Assembly: GCF_026340305.1 (NCBI RefSeq)
Contig: NZ_JAPEPI010000003.1
Coordinates: 1 to 64,000, forward strand
Source: Streptomyces sp. NBC_01381
Lineage (GTDB): Bacteria; Actinomycetota; Actinomycetes; Streptomycetales; Streptomycetaceae
Direction: 5' to 3'
Length of the DNA: 64,000 bases
Positions 52,136-61,959 of this stretch are shown piece by piece (position 1 is the stretch's first letter; the number at the start of each line of letters is the position of its first letter). The translations under genes and the position numbers were made by a program. The notes below the pieces were generated by a model. The model had not been told where the DNA came from, did not search any database, and saw only the letters and a program-made list of their open reading frames with translations.

Positions 52136-52654
52136 TCAGGCGGGGTCTACTGCCTTGCCGGACCTGCGGATCGGTGAGCCAAGGACCTTGTCGACCTCCG
52201 CGGATACGGCGTCGAGGAGTTCCTCACCGAACAGGCAGAGGGACTCTTCCCAAGGGTGGCCAAAACTGCCGTGGCGGAAGTCTTCCGAGAGGTAGATGTA
52301 GTAATCCCCGTCGGGGTACGGGCTCAGAGGCCAAGCCGGCTGTCCAGGACCACCGACCTCCTGCGGTGCAAAGCGATACGACGTGTGCTGCCAGTCGAGC
52401 GCGAGAAGCGTGCCCTGCGGGCCAACGCAAGAGGCCAGCCCCTCCTCGACCACCTCGACCAAGCGGTCCAGGCGCTCGTAACCCGGATCGTCGTCAAGCG
52501 CAGAAAGGCTCCAAGTGACCGACGCGACGGGCTCCTTGATGGCTGGCCACTTGAACGAACTCATACTCGGCCGGAAGTTGAAGTCCTCGTAGAAGCGGTC
52601 CCAAACGCGTCGGTACTCAGCCTCTGGCAGCGCGGCCACGGGATCCTCCATCAT
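52136..52654 (-). CDS. DUF2716 domain protein
   Basis: A 172-residue soluble protein (start 52654, or ATG 52651). The text EYRRVWDRFYEDFNFRPSMS, AIKEPVASVTWSLSALDDDP, GTLLALDWQHTSYRFAP and WPLSPYPDGDYYIYLSEDFR matches the DUF2716 family. These proteins occur in many Streptomyces and near polymorphic-toxin immunity genes. Function is unknown. It converges on the transposase-like gene 12 bases away. Confidence 0.8.
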   Translation of the reverse strand: MMEDPVAALPEAEYRRVWDRFYEDFNFRPSMSSFKWPAIKEPVASVTWSLSALDDDPGYERLDRLVEVVEEGLASCVGPQGTLLALDWQHTSYRFAPQEVGGPGQPAWPLSPYPDGDYYIYLSEDFRHGSFGHPWEESLCLFGEELLDAVSAEVDKVLGSPIRRSGKAVDPA

Positions 52655-52870
52655 GCCGCGATCCTATCGAGTCCCCTGAGTGAGGATCGGAGATAGATCT
52701 CTCACCGAAGTGCGGACAGAACCACATTCACGGATTCCCATCAGCGTTCAGCTGCACAGCGATGCGAAACCCCTCACGGAAGACGGCCGGGCCCTCTAAG
52801 CCACCCCGTCCGCCCCGACGTCTGTCGAAAGCAGCCGGGCTGCCGCTACTGCAACTGACTCTCGCTCAGC

Positions 52871-53566
52871 TCACGTGAGGCAGGCTTCGAGGTCCGCCCG
52901 TTGGTGTGGAGGAAGCTGATCGCCCAGAGGGACTTTGCGGGGGCTGTGCTCGCCTTCACAGATCCAGCTCCGCTCCTCCTCGTCGAACCACCAGCGCTCG
53001 GCGCCCCACATGGGGTGTCCCTGGAGCAGGTGCCTGGCCAACGACTCGCTCGGCTCAAGAGCACCCTGAGCGACGAGCGCCTGGACCACCGCGGTCACGG
53101 CCTCCTCCGGAGCCGCACCGTCGCCGAGAACCGGCAGAAGAAGGAGGAGACGGGCGTGCGGGTCGGTGACACCCGCTGCGCCCGGTGGTGCCTCCAGCAG
53201 GGCGGCGAGCTCGGGCCAGCACAGCCCAGGACCAATGCGGTCCTGATCGTCACTGGCCAGGACGAGATCCTGGCTCCAGTCGGGATACGTGAGGAAGTAG
53301 TCCGTGGTCGTGAACTCCTCGCCGTTTTGGTAGTGCACGACGATCGTGAAACCGCCGGCCAGAGGCACCGTGAACGTCGGCCACGCCGACGGATCGTGGA
53401 GTTGGTCCAGCATGACGGCGGCATCGCCCGCATCGGAGCCGAAGGCTTCCGGCGGGTGCCCCTCGGACAAGTCCGCCAAGTGCGCGGGCCAGAAGCCCGG
53501 CTCATCCAGGAGCGGATGCCCGTCCACGACGGGCGACGAGGAGTACCAGATCCGTGCCATCACCAT
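52871..53566 (-). CDS. Hypothetical acidic protein (231 aa)
   Basis: From ATG 53566 (or 53560) the product reads ARIWYSSSPVVDGHPLLDEP, FTVPLAGGFTIVVHYQNGEE, TDYFLTYPDWSQDLVLASDD and GHPMWGAERWWFDEEERSWI. It is acidic, aromatic-rich and soluble, with no recognised domain. Shape and composition resemble immunity-type proteins, as does the neighbouring DUF2716 gene. Intact, monocistronic. Confidence 0.65.
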   Translation of the reverse strand: MVMARIWYSSSPVVDGHPLLDEPGFWPAHLADLSEGHPPEAFGSDAGDAAVMLDQLHDPSAWPTFTVPLAGGFTIVVHYQNGEEFTTTDYFLTYPDWSQDLVLASDDQDRIGPGLCWPELAALLEAPPGAAGVTDPHARLLLLLPVLGDGAAPEEAVTAVVQALVAQGALEPSESLARHLLQGHPMWGAERWWFDEEERSWICEGEHSPRKVPLGDQLPPHQRADLEACLT

Positions 53567-53814
53567 GCCGGGATTCTCTCCAACCCGGTCAGGACTGTTC
53601 GAAGACCCCGGCCCTCACGGCCGACCGGCTTGACGGCATAGCAACGTGAGGACTGTCGGACCGTCCCTTCGCCTGCCATTAGGTGTCCAGCCGTGCCAAC
53701 TGACAACGAGGACTTCCCTTCCCGCCGTCACTACAGCGGCCCTGTTGTGCAACGCAGCCCCCGCGGTGGGGCAACCGGCCGTAGGCTCACGGCAGTTGAT
53801 TGGAGGGAGCATCG

Positions 53815-54300
53815 GTGATCCATGATCTGGCGGAGCTCGGCCGCGTCGGTCGTGCGCTGAGCGAGGTGCTGGACCTGCTGAAGAGCGAGCAACAACGCCT
53901 GGAGCAGCAGCATGGGCAGGACCGGTACCGGGACGGCACCGCGGGCAGTCCGATGCAGACGCTGCACGGGATCGGCCAACTGTGCAGCGGCGTGGGCGAC
54001 GTGCTCAAGCACGTGGTCCTGGCCGCCGGATACATCTCGCTCGGCCTGGACGAGCGGGCCGACAACGAGGTGGGGCTGGCGCGCATGAAGCCGGTGGGCG
54101 TTCCCTCCGGTGCGGACCGCATGGTGCGCCCGCTCGGCGAGTCCACTGTTCGGGCGCTGGAGATGCTCCGCGATCTCGACGGCTTCTTCCATACGGAGCT
54201 CGGGCTCGCGATCGACGTAACCCTGGCCGCACCACAGGCAACGTATCCACCGGACGACTGGGCGGCCTACCAGCGCCAGCAGCGTGACCGGCCGGAGTGA
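53815..54300 (+). CDS. Hypothetical helical protein (161 aa)
   Basis: GTG 53815 has GGAGGG 7 bases upstream. The product begins IHDLAELGRVGRALSEVLDL and contains KSEQQRLEQQHGQDRYRDG and MRDLDGFFHTELGLAID-like text, mostly amphipathic helices without a membrane segment. No family was recognised. It is followed by a pair of hairpins that probably end its transcript. Confidence 0.6.
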   Translation: MIHDLAELGRVGRALSEVLDLLKSEQQRLEQQHGQDRYRDGTAGSPMQTLHGIGQLCSGVGDVLKHVVLAAGYISLGLDERADNEVGLARMKPVGVPSGADRMVRPLGESTVRALEMLRDLDGFFHTELGLAIDVTLAAPQATYPPDDWAAYQRQQRDRPE

Positions 54301-54675
54301 CCCACCAGTGTTCGGGACGGTCTCAGGTCGTCGGGGTGTGTCCCGAACACTCCGTGCTCAGCACGGAGTTTCCCTGTTGTACGCGACTGGCTCCCACCGT
54401 CGGCCAGAGAATGCGGCCTGTCCATGTTGGGTGGCGTATGGCGAGCTACCTGGCCAGCCGCACCCCGAGATGTCCTTCGGTCTCCTCACGCGGCCAAGTC
54501 GAAGACGGTGGGGCCTGCTTCGGCGCCACGGCCTTGCGTGACTCTTCCTGTTCCTCGCCGGTTCGCTGTGCTGGCGCTGGAGTGGTTTTCGCTCCAAGCC
54601 CTCGGTTGCGAATGGCGGGCTGGTGGGCGCGACTGGGTTGAACCCCAGGCGAGCTGACGGTATGCCGTACCGCGG
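54301..54675. other. Gene-free region with terminator hairpins
   Basis: The left part carries a 12-bp inverted pair AGTGTTCGGGAC (54307-54318) / GTCCCGAACACT (54340-54351) and the CTCCGTG hairpin at 54350-54371. The rest has no supported gene and should hold the promoter of the following fragment. Confidence 0.5.
54350..54371 (+). terminator. Terminator hairpin CTCCGTG-CTCAG-CACGGAG-TTT
   Basis: A 7-bp stem with a CTCAG loop followed by TTT, 50 bases after the stop at 54300. It overlaps the second arm of a longer 12-bp inverted pair, so two alternative structures can form. Confidence 0.65.
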
Positions 54676-55321
54676 ATGGGCAATATGGGAACACGTAGGT
54701 GGCGGGCTAGTCGACTACTGCTGATCGTGACTGGTTTGGTGGCGTTGGCTACCGCACCGGCTATCCTCGCGGCCTTCAAAGTGACCAATCCGTGGGCGGT
54801 CAGCGGTGCAACCGGGGCCGCAGCCATACTGGTGTCGGTCGCCGCAACGTTCCAGGAGCGCTTCAGGCGAGCATCGGAGCGTAGAGACGACCGCACTCTG
54901 CGGATTGAGGACGACTGTCTGGTCCTGCCCAACGGTCGGCTGCCGAAGGTAGCGCAGGTCACCAACCCGCTCTGGTTGGGGGTGCATCCATGCGCGCCCG
55001 TCGACCGCCCCCCATGCCACACACTCCCGAAATGAAGACGCCGGCTCGGGGAGGATCCCCGCGTATGTGCCGCGGGACATCGACGGATCCTTGCGGGAGC
55101 TGTTGGCGGGCGGCAGGTTCGTACTGGTGGTAGGGGATTCCACAGGGGGTAAGTCCCGCGCTGCCTATGAGACGACGCTAGCCACCCAGGCGGTGTCAGA
55201 ACACGAGTCCGTACTTGCGGTTCGCGACCGACTCCCGGGACCCGAACACCCTGACACCCTGGCAAGCCGCAACAACCTCGCCCATGTGACGGCCCAGCTG
55301 AGAGGTTCTCCTGATCTCTGA
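54676..55321 (+). pseudogene. Membrane-anchored P-loop NTPase/TPR protein, frameshift and internal deletion
   Basis: ATG 54676 starts a protein with two membrane segments (LLLIVTGLVALATAPAILAA and SGATGAAAILVSVAATF), then CLVLPNGRLPKVAQVTNPLW. After a frame change near 55030 it reads VPRDIDGSLRELLAGGRFVL and the Walker A loop VVGDSTGGKSRAAYE. It then jumps to a tetratricopeptide unit, RLPGPEHPDTLASRNNLAHV, and stops. Full-length relatives have an NTPase domain of several hundred residues between the two parts. The deletion leaves a non-functional remnant of a possible defence or conflict NTPase. Confidence 0.72.
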
Positions 55322-55533
55322 GAGGCCATTGGCGTGTGGCGATGTCCAGTTCTGCCTGGGAAACAGTCCAGACAGGCCTTCCCGGACACCCAGCCATGCA
55401 GCGTTGATGGCGATTCTTGAAACTCGCCAGTCCTGCTCTTCGTTCGCCACTCGGTTGAGCAGTCAACGAGGTCGGGGCCGTCTGTTCCTCAAGTGTGGGA
55501 CCGTGTCTCAGCGTGTGCCGCTACGCTCGCCTC

Positions 55534-56271
55534 GTGAGCGAGATCGTGGTGGTACGTGATGGCTCTGGGCCGGAGGTCCTGCTTGTGCATGGCGGTGCAG
55601 GCCCGCGGACGACGTGGGGCCCTGTCGCTCCACTGGCCGACCGGTGGACGCTGGCATACGTCCATCGCCGTGGCTATCCGCCGAGCCCACCACCGCAGGA
55701 GCGTCAGGACTTCGTGGTGGACGCCCTGGACCTGGCGCCGCTGCTCATCGGCCGCCCGCACGTCGTCGCCCACTCCTACGGCGTCCTCGGGACGTTGATC
55801 GCAGCCGCTGCCGCACCGGACAGCGTGCGCTCACTCACCCTGATCGAGCCGCCGCTCAACTACCTCGTCCCTGACGATCCCGAGGTGGCACGGCTCGAGC
55901 GCCTCGGCGATACGGTCCTCGCCCACGGTATGGATACACCCCCTACCCAACTGCGCGAGTTCCTCCAACTCACGGGTGCGCCCATCGGCGACGGCCCGCT
56001 CCCCGAGGACGTGGTCGCCGGCGTTCGACGGGCGCACGGTGGCCGACCGACCAGCGAGGCGCGCCCACAGCTCGACGCGATCCGCGATGCCGGCATCCCC
56101 GTGCTCGTCGCGTCCGGAGACCACGCGGCCACGCTCGAGCGGATCTGCGACGCACTCGCGGATGCGCTCGGCGGCGAGCGCAGCGTGCATCCCGGCGCCG
56201 GTCACTTCGTCGCCGCAGCACCGGGCTTCGCCGAACGGCTTGAGACCTTCCTGTGCAAGAACGTCACGTGA
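55534..56271 (+). CDS. Alpha/beta hydrolase
   Basis: A 245-residue cytoplasmic hydrolase. LLVHGGAGPRTTWGPVAPL holds the oxyanion HG loop; the nucleophile elbow is VAHSYGVLG with catalytic Ser; SGDHAATLERI carries the acidic residue region and VHPGAGHFVAAAPG the catalytic His. Length is normal for the alpha/beta hydrolase fold family. I chose GTG 55534. The substrate is unknown. Intact gene next to ISL3. Confidence 0.85.
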   Translation: MSEIVVVRDGSGPEVLLVHGGAGPRTTWGPVAPLADRWTLAYVHRRGYPPSPPPQERQDFVVDALDLAPLLIGRPHVVAHSYGVLGTLIAAAAAPDSVRSLTLIEPPLNYLVPDDPEVARLERLGDTVLAHGMDTPPTQLREFLQLTGAPIGDGPLPEDVVAGVRRAHGGRPTSEARPQLDAIRDAGIPVLVASGDHAATLERICDALADALGGERSVHPGAGHFVAAAPGFAERLETFLCKNVT

Positions 56272-56393
56272 CAAGTTCTTCCACGCGGTGAGCGTGACGG
56301 CCAGGGGGCGGAACGCGGCGAACCAGTCGGCCGCGCGCCCGAAGCGGACGGCCAACCAGGCGGTAGTGCGTTCTGGCTCTGTACACGGGAATG

Positions 56394-58149
56394 GGCTCTG
56401 GCTCAACTCCTGTGACGCAGCCACTCTCCGTCACGCCAATAGGACGCGCTTTCGGAGGAGTTGGAAACCTGCACGGCCGAACATCTGGCGCTCGAGCATC
56501 TTGATCCTGTTGACATGACTTTTGACTGCACCTGAGCTCCAGGGCAGGGTGAGTCCGGCGATGACGGCGTCACGGTCGCGGTCGATTCCCGCGGCGAGGG
56601 TGTGGAGGTTGGGCAGTTCGTCTTGCCGGACGGCGTCGAGCCAGTCCGGCAAAACGCTCGCCCTGGCGCTCGGTGAGCATGAGCACGGCCGCGAAGGAGC
56701 GGACGTGCCGAGTGAGGGCGTCCAGCTCGGGGCAGTGCGTCCGAACCTCCTTGAGCTGGAGCCCTTCGATCTCGGAGACGGCGTCAGGGTGGCGGAGGAT
56801 CCACCCGGCGACGGCTTGGGGCGATGGTGGCCGATCCGTCACAGGTCGCGGTGACGCTTCTGGCGTAGTTGGGCGCGGACACGCTGGTAGCTGCCCTTGT
56901 AGCCGAGCGGCACGATCTCCTCCCAGAGCTTCCAGGCGTTGGTGCAGCCGTCGTTCCACCGGTCGTCGAGGTAGGTCTCGTAGTCGTCGAGTACGGAGGT
57001 CCGGTTCTGCCACTGGCCGGCGAAGAGGTTCTCCGGCTGGGCGGCGTCGGCGTACCGCTTGACGGTGCGGCTGGTCATGCGGAGTTGCCGCTGGATCGAG
57101 CGCCGGCTGCGGCCCGCCTCCAGCAGCGCATGAACGGTGGCATGCGTGGTGCGCGTACGGTCGGCGAACCGATGGCCGGTCGGCCACGGCGAGCCGGAAT
57201 TCTCTCCCGGCATGACGGGTGCAGGCTCGGGTTCCGGTGCTTCGGGGACCAGGACGCGCAGGCAGCGGCGGTGCTGAACGACGGTTCGCTCGGCGGCCTC
57301 GCTCAGGTTGTGCCACAGATGCCACCGGTCCGCGACGTGGACGGCCTGGGGCGCTCCGGCGGTGACACCTTCGGCGAAGAACGGCGCGCGGTCACGGCAC
57401 ACGACTTCGACACCCGGCCCCTGGACAGCCACGCGGCCAGCGTCGACGCCCCCCGGTCAGGCAGCAGGTCGGCGGGCGACGGGTCTCGATGTCGACGAGG
57501 ACGGTGCCGTAGTGGCGGCCCTTGCGGGTGGCGTACTCGTCGACGCCCACGACCCGCGGCGCGGCAACCTCCGGTTCGGGAAGCTCGTCGACCAGGCGCA
57601 GGACCGTGCTCCGGCTGACGGATATACCGAGGGCGAAGGCCAGTCGGGCCCCGGCCCGGCCTGCCAGGGCGAGACCGACCGCGGCCAGAGTCGAGCGCAG
57701 CCTCTCGGTGCGCCGGCTGTGCCGGCGGGTCAGTCCGGCTATCTGCTCGACGAATGTCCGGCGCGAGCACGCCGTGTTCGGGCAGGTGAACCGGCGAACT
57801 CGTAGCTGGAGTACGACGGTTCGTCCGGCACTGGGCACATCGGCAGGAAAGTGCAGGTAGGTCCCGTGAACCGGCTCGACCAGGCCCCGAACCCCGGGCA
57901 CATGGCACCGTCTGCGGTGCAATGGGCATCGACACGGACCATCGCGATATTCCCGTCTACCGACAGCACCTCAACGTCCGCGATCGACGGGAACAACAGT
58001 TCCTTCAGCCGGAGCCCAACCTCGTTCACGGCCCCGAACCTCAGCCCAACTGCACGGCGCATGGCCTATCTTCAGGCGACTTCAGATGCCACCCGGGGAC
58101 GCTATCTGGTCACTCAGAATGGCTGCGTCACAGGAGTTGAGCCAGAGCC
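56394..58149. mobile_element. Second ISL3-family element, imperfect target duplication
   Basis: Inverted repeats of about 30 bp, GGCTCTGGCTCAACTCCTGT at the left and its exact complement at the right, bound a 1756-bp element. The flanking 8-mers CGGGAATG (56386-56393) and CGGGAAGG (58150-58157) differ in one base, consistent with an old target duplication. The transposase inside is broken. Unlike the copy at 11104 it carries no passenger gene. Confidence 0.87.
56431..58029 (-). pseudogene. ISL3 transposase with several frameshifts
   Basis: From GTG 58029 the order of blocks is: VGLRLKELLFPSIADVEVLS, the zinc-ribbon region with changed Cys, LRVRRFTCPNTACSRRTFVE, VVGVDEYATRKGRHYGTVLV with a catalytic Asp, VADRWHLWHNLSEAAERTVV, WNDGCTNAWKLWEEIVPLGY, and finally WSSGAVKSHVNRIKMLERQM. 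In the last block the usual VEGHVN reads VKSHVN, so even the catalytic Glu is altered. At least four frame changes occur. The text is alignable to the transposase at 11224. Confidence 0.82.
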
Positions 58150-58618
58150 CGGGAAGGTTCTGACGGCGCTTCCGTGACGGCTACGCCAGAGATACGGCAA
58201 GCGTCCAGGTACTCGGGGGGCGGCGACACTCTCCGTCACAGCAACGGTGGATGGCCAGGCGCAGCCGATACTTGGCCATTCGACCCCCAGGGTCTCCTCG
58301 TCTGTCACTTGAACCCTCGGCGTTCTTCCATCCGCGGATTGCACGCTGACCTGGCACATGAAGCCTGCTGCCGGGAATGCGGCGCTGTCAGCCGATATAT
58401 CCGAAACAGGCCAATGGATCGCTTGCTGCGCTTCTGAGGCGATGACAGGTCGGCAGGGCGGTGTCAGAGTGTGCGCGCACGGTACGTCGGGGGGCTCCGG
58501 CCGGACCCGTCCCTGAACCCTGGTGCCCGCCTTCCGTGGCGCCAGGGCCTCGATTGCACGTCTCACTTCAGCATGCCCCTGCCCGTGATGCCGGGACGGG
58601 GGCCGGAGAGGGAACGCG
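58150..58618. other. Region between ISL3 and the propeller gene
   Basis: No supported gene. A reverse-strand frame near 58160-58370 (GRLPYLWRSRHGSAVRTF) runs into the right end of the ISL3 element and may be part of a gene that it interrupted. The promoter and the GGAGAGGG ribosome site of the propeller gene lie at the right edge. Confidence 0.4.
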
Positions 58619-59743
58619 ATGGGTTCATGGCAGTGGAACGACCAGGAAAGGCCCACCACCACAGTCGGTGTCCGGGCCACGATGGGCGCCGTCACCATGA
58701 AGGACGACCCACAGGCCGTGCAACGGCCTTATGTCTTCGTGCGCGGCTATGACTCGCGTCTGCACGTCAACTGGTGGGATGGCAAGGCGTGGCACTGGAG
58801 CGACCAGGGCACGCCGGCCGGGCGCACGGTCATCGAGAAGGTCGGCGCCGTCACCATGCAGAACGACGCCGACGCGCAGCAGCGCCCGTACGTCTTCGTC
58901 ATCACCGACGACTCGAAGCTGCACGTCAACTGGTGGGACGGCAGCAAGTGGCACTGGAGCGATCAAGGCGCGCCCGCCGGACGTCTGATCCGTGAGGGCG
59001 TCGGCGTCATCTCCGCACGGGACAATCCGAGCGCGGCGCAGCGCCCGTACGCCTTCGTCATCACCGATGACTTCCGCCTGTGGGTCAACTGGTGGGACGG
59101 CTCCAAGTGGCACTGGAGCGACCAGGGCGCTCCGCCGAACCGCACCATCTCCCGGCCCATCGGCGTCACCACGATGAAGAACGACCCCAACGCCTTCACC
59201 CGCCCCTACGCCTTCGTCATCACCGACGACTCCAAGGTCTGGGTCAATTGGTGGGACGGCTCCAAGTGGCACTGGAGCGACCAGGGCGCGCCGTCCGGGC
59301 AGCCGGTCAAGAAGGGCGCGGGCGTCATCAGCGCCCAGAACGACCCGAACGCGGCGGAGCGGCCGTACGTCTTCGTCCAGGGCTACGACTCGAAGCTGTA
59401 CGTGAACTGGTGGGACGGCAGCAAGTGGAACTGGAGCGCGCAGGGCGCGCCCAGTGGACGGCTCATCCTCGACTCCGTCGGCGTGGTCACGATGAAGGAC
59501 GACCCGAACGCCTTCACACGCCCGTACGTCTTCGTCATCGCCGACGACTCGAAGCTGTACGTCAACTGGTGGGATGGAAAGGCGTGGCACTGGGCCGCCC
59601 AGAACACCCCGCCCGGACGCGTCATCGAGCGCCCCGGCGAGGCGCTCACCATGCAGGACAATCCGAACGCCACGCAGCGGCCGTACGCGTTCGTCATCAC
59701 GGATGACTCCGACCTGTGGGTCAACTGGTGGTCGCTGCCCTGA
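58619..59743 (+). CDS. Seven-bladed beta-propeller lectin-like protein (PLL type)
   Basis: A 374-residue protein made of seven repeats of about 53 residues. Each has the pattern RPYVFVITDDSKLHVNWWDG followed by SKWHWSDQGAPAGR. The seventh repeat ends after NWWS, and the missing strand (GSWQWNDQ) is found at the N-terminus, so the ring is closed by a velcro strand. Repeat length, Trp pattern and W-W clusters are those of PLL-like bacterial lectins that bind fucose or methylated sugars. No signal peptide or membrane segment is present. ATG 58619 has GGAGAGGG upstream; a terminator follows. Confidence 0.85.
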   Translation: MGSWQWNDQERPTTTVGVRATMGAVTMKDDPQAVQRPYVFVRGYDSRLHVNWWDGKAWHWSDQGTPAGRTVIEKVGAVTMQNDADAQQRPYVFVITDDSKLHVNWWDGSKWHWSDQGAPAGRLIREGVGVISARDNPSAAQRPYAFVITDDFRLWVNWWDGSKWHWSDQGAPPNRTISRPIGVTTMKNDPNAFTRPYAFVITDDSKVWVNWWDGSKWHWSDQGAPSGQPVKKGAGVISAQNDPNAAERPYVFVQGYDSKLYVNWWDGSKWNWSAQGAPSGRLILDSVGVVTMKDDPNAFTRPYVFVIADDSKLYVNWWDGKAWHWAAQNTPPGRVIERPGEALTMQDNPNATQRPYAFVITDDSDLWVNWWSLP

Positions 59744-59757
59744 GCAGCGCCATGGGT

Positions 59758-59784
59758 AGGCCGCCGGGAAAGACCCGGCGGCCT
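59758..59784 (+). terminator. Terminator after the propeller gene
   Basis: Perfect 11-bp stem AGGCCGCCGGG / CCCGGCGGCCT with an AAAGA loop, 15 bases after the stop at 59743. Confidence 0.85.
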
Positions 59785-60381
59785 GCCTATGAGCCGGTTG
59801 CGAACCTGTCCGGGCCAACTGCCGCTGCCCATCCGGCACGCGGGACTTAGCAGGCATGGGAGAGCCTCCCAGATGCACGGCTCGGGAGGCTGCGGATCGT
59901 GACGAATTGAGTGACATGGGGAGCGGGGCGTGGGTCGACTGCCTTCAAACAAGTACGCGGCGGTGTGCGCAGCCGGCCACTGCACGGTGTACGTACAGGC
60001 AGGCGCCGGTGTCCGAGTCCGTCGGGGGGACCGGTGGCAGGTGTACTGCCCGGCTGACGCTCCACTGAGGGCTCCACAGCCAATCGCTTTACGGGCCCGT
60101 GCATGGAGTGTTCGGTTCAGGTGGAGACCGGGGCCGGTGTCCAGTGCCCGGTGTGCCAGGTTGTCGCGTTTCGATGTGAACGCTGGGACCATAGTGACCA
60201 GTTCGGTACGGACCGCTGGATCCCGGATTTGGTGCCGCCCGGCTGCGCCCGGGCTATTTCTTTGGTGATGTAGAAGCGATCGCCTCGCCGGGACATATCC
60301 AGGTTCACCGGGCTCGGATGACTCCGGCGCCGCCGACGGAGGGTGCGCGAGGCACCCGAGAGGTCTGGCCAACTCCGCCCT
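59785..60381. other. Region with gene fragments only
   Basis: A forward frame from about 59930 reads SNKYAAVCAAGHCTVYVQAG and GDRWQVYCPADA, resembling the zinc-ribbon N-terminus of phage or plasmid replication proteins, with no continuation. Another short reverse frame (MNLDMSRRGDRFYITKEIAR, 60250-60310) is not assignable. Confidence 0.35.
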
Positions 60382-60682
60382 ATGAGAAGTCGCTTGGGGT
60401 AAAGCGGTTCCCGGTCACGATGCCTGCAGCAACGGCGCGATCAACGGAGGCGCCTCGCGGCCGGTGCGAAGTCACCCAGGCGGGCTCGTCCACGCGAAGG
60501 CTGCCGGCTTTTTTCTTCTCCGTCAGGTCGAGCACCAGCAGTTGTCCGAACGGGACGTTGGAGTTGCTGTACTCGGCGGCCTGCGCCAGGTATCTCCCTT
60601 CCAGGTCGTCCCGATCACTGGTCGTGTGGCTCTTCTTGACCTTTGTCAGGTACTGGAGAGGGCCGAAGCTGCATGGGCCCAA
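60382..60682 (-). pseudogene. C-terminal fragment of an unrecognised actinobacterial protein
   Basis: The reverse frame contains GRYLAQAAEYSNSNVPFGQL, LVLDLTEKKKAGSLRVDEPA and RPRGASVDRAVAAGIVTGNR and ends FTPSDFS. It resembles the end of a family widespread in Streptomyces (…GQLLVLDLT… VVVGVVTGNR.TPS.LS) whose function I cannot name. There is no ribosome site before the ATG at 60682. Confidence 0.5.
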
Positions 60683-60789
60683 CTGCCCGGTCGTAGTCGG
60701 TGTCGTCGTCCCAGGTGCCGCCGTCGGTGTCAGGGAAAGCGGTGGTGTTCCCGCCGGCCCCGCTACCGTCCAGCGTTCGACGCCGCACT

Positions 60790-61026
60790 CGGCACCGCCA
60801 CCCTCCTTTGCGGCACCGGCAAAGCGACCTCAGCAACGACACCACGCTCCGCAAGGCGATCCTGCGCTACAACCACGTCGGCTGGTACGCCGACAAAGTC
60901 CTCGGCTTCATCCGCCAGTACGACCAACTCGCCCCCTCCACCAGAACCGGAAAGAACGTCGGAACTACCCCCGCCACCACCGGGTACTGGACCCAGTTCG
61001 ACTGGGCAATTCGCCGTGTCGTATGA
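60790..61026 (+). pseudogene. Lytic-transglycosylase-like C-terminal fragment
   Basis: The frame reads LSNDTTLRKAILRYNHVGWY and ADKVLGFIRQYDQL, which resembles the AxLxYNHSxxYVxxVL segment at the end of lytic transglycosylase domains in Streptomyces NlpC/P60 and M23 proteins. A low-complexity tail follows. The catalytic Glu part upstream is absent. It is a fragment. Confidence 0.45.
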
Positions 61027-61633
61027 GGTGTCGGGCTGGAGAGTCCCGCCGACACGGGGGAAGTCGGCGGGACCACTCGCAGTTTGCCACGAAGGGGCCC
61101 ACCCTCGAGCAGAGAGGCTTCTGCGCGTGTCAACCCCAACGACGTTCGCTTTGAGGGGGGTTGACCGGATGGGAGGTGCCTGACACAGTCATGCCTCGGT
61201 CACCGCAGGCGTGATCAAACCCACCGCGTCAAGCTCTTCTTCCCCGGGAAGCAGAGCCTTTTCCTTTTCCCCGTCCAGGCCCTCGGACGCACCTGCGCGG
61301 GTCTGCTGCATGTCGGGGGATGTCCGTACCCGCCAGCAGCGGGCAATCGACTCGCCAGAACGACAGAGACGCGGCAGTCCCGCCGCATGCGTGGCGGGGT
61401 TGCCGCGCCAGGCCCTTCGTCGCCCCGGACACCCCGTTCAAGCCCCACACCGGCAGAAGTCGCAGGTCGCAGCCGCCGAACGAGCCCCGTCCGGCGGCAA
61501 GGATGGTCTGCGCCGCCGAAGCTTGCACGGCTAAGGCTGGGCTCCCGCATGCTGCATCACCATCCGGCCCGTCGCGCGCCGCTCAACGGGCGCGCCTGCC
61601 CTCCCGTGCCACTCCGCCTGTGCGCACCGCCGT
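61027..61633. other. No supported gene
   Basis: Open frames are Arg/Pro/Ala-rich shadows. The right part (from about 61500) is similar to the DNA at 38640-38800 that precedes copy 1 of the small membrane protein. Confidence 0.4.
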
Positions 61634-61879
61634 GTGTGGACGCACCCGAACCCGAAGGACCGCCGCCATAACGACCCAGCCCCCCACCACCGCTCCGCCC
61701 CGCGGCCGGAGCACGAGGAGCCGTGCACAGACGGCCCCCTCGACCTGCGCACTACCCTCCTGCTGCTCGCCGGGGGCGGAGCGACCTACGTCGCCTTCCA
61801 ACACCCCGGCGCCGGGGCCGCGTTGCTGGTCGGCGTCGCCGTGGTGACGGTGCTGCACCTGCTGCTGGGGCGCCAGTGA
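61634..61879 (+). CDS. Small membrane protein, copy 2 of a duplicated family
   Basis: The hydrophobic part DGPLDLRTTLLLLAGGGATY and VAFQHPGAGAALLVGVAVVT, ending LLLGRQ and TGA at 61877-61879, is a close paralogue of 38803-39018. At the start codon of copy 1 (ATGACG), copy 2 has ATAACG, so the start is uncertain; the GTG at 61634 gives an open frame. The homology extends upstream of the genes. Function unknown. Confidence 0.5.
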   Translation: MWTHPNPKDRRHNDPAPHHRSAPRPEHEEPCTDGPLDLRTTLLLLAGGGATYVAFQHPGAGAALLVGVAVVTVLHLLLGRQ

Positions 61880-61959
61880 ACGCACTTAGCCGGCGGGCGC
61901 GGCCGCGCCCGCCGACTAAGTGCCTCTTTGAGATCCCGAGATGCTCAGTCCGTAGTCCG

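Noticed and set aside
58160..58270. A 32-residue reverse-strand peptide beginning MAKYRLRLAIH
   Set aside because: The ribosome site is weak and it lies in a frame overlapping another coding-like fragment; support is too thin for a feature.
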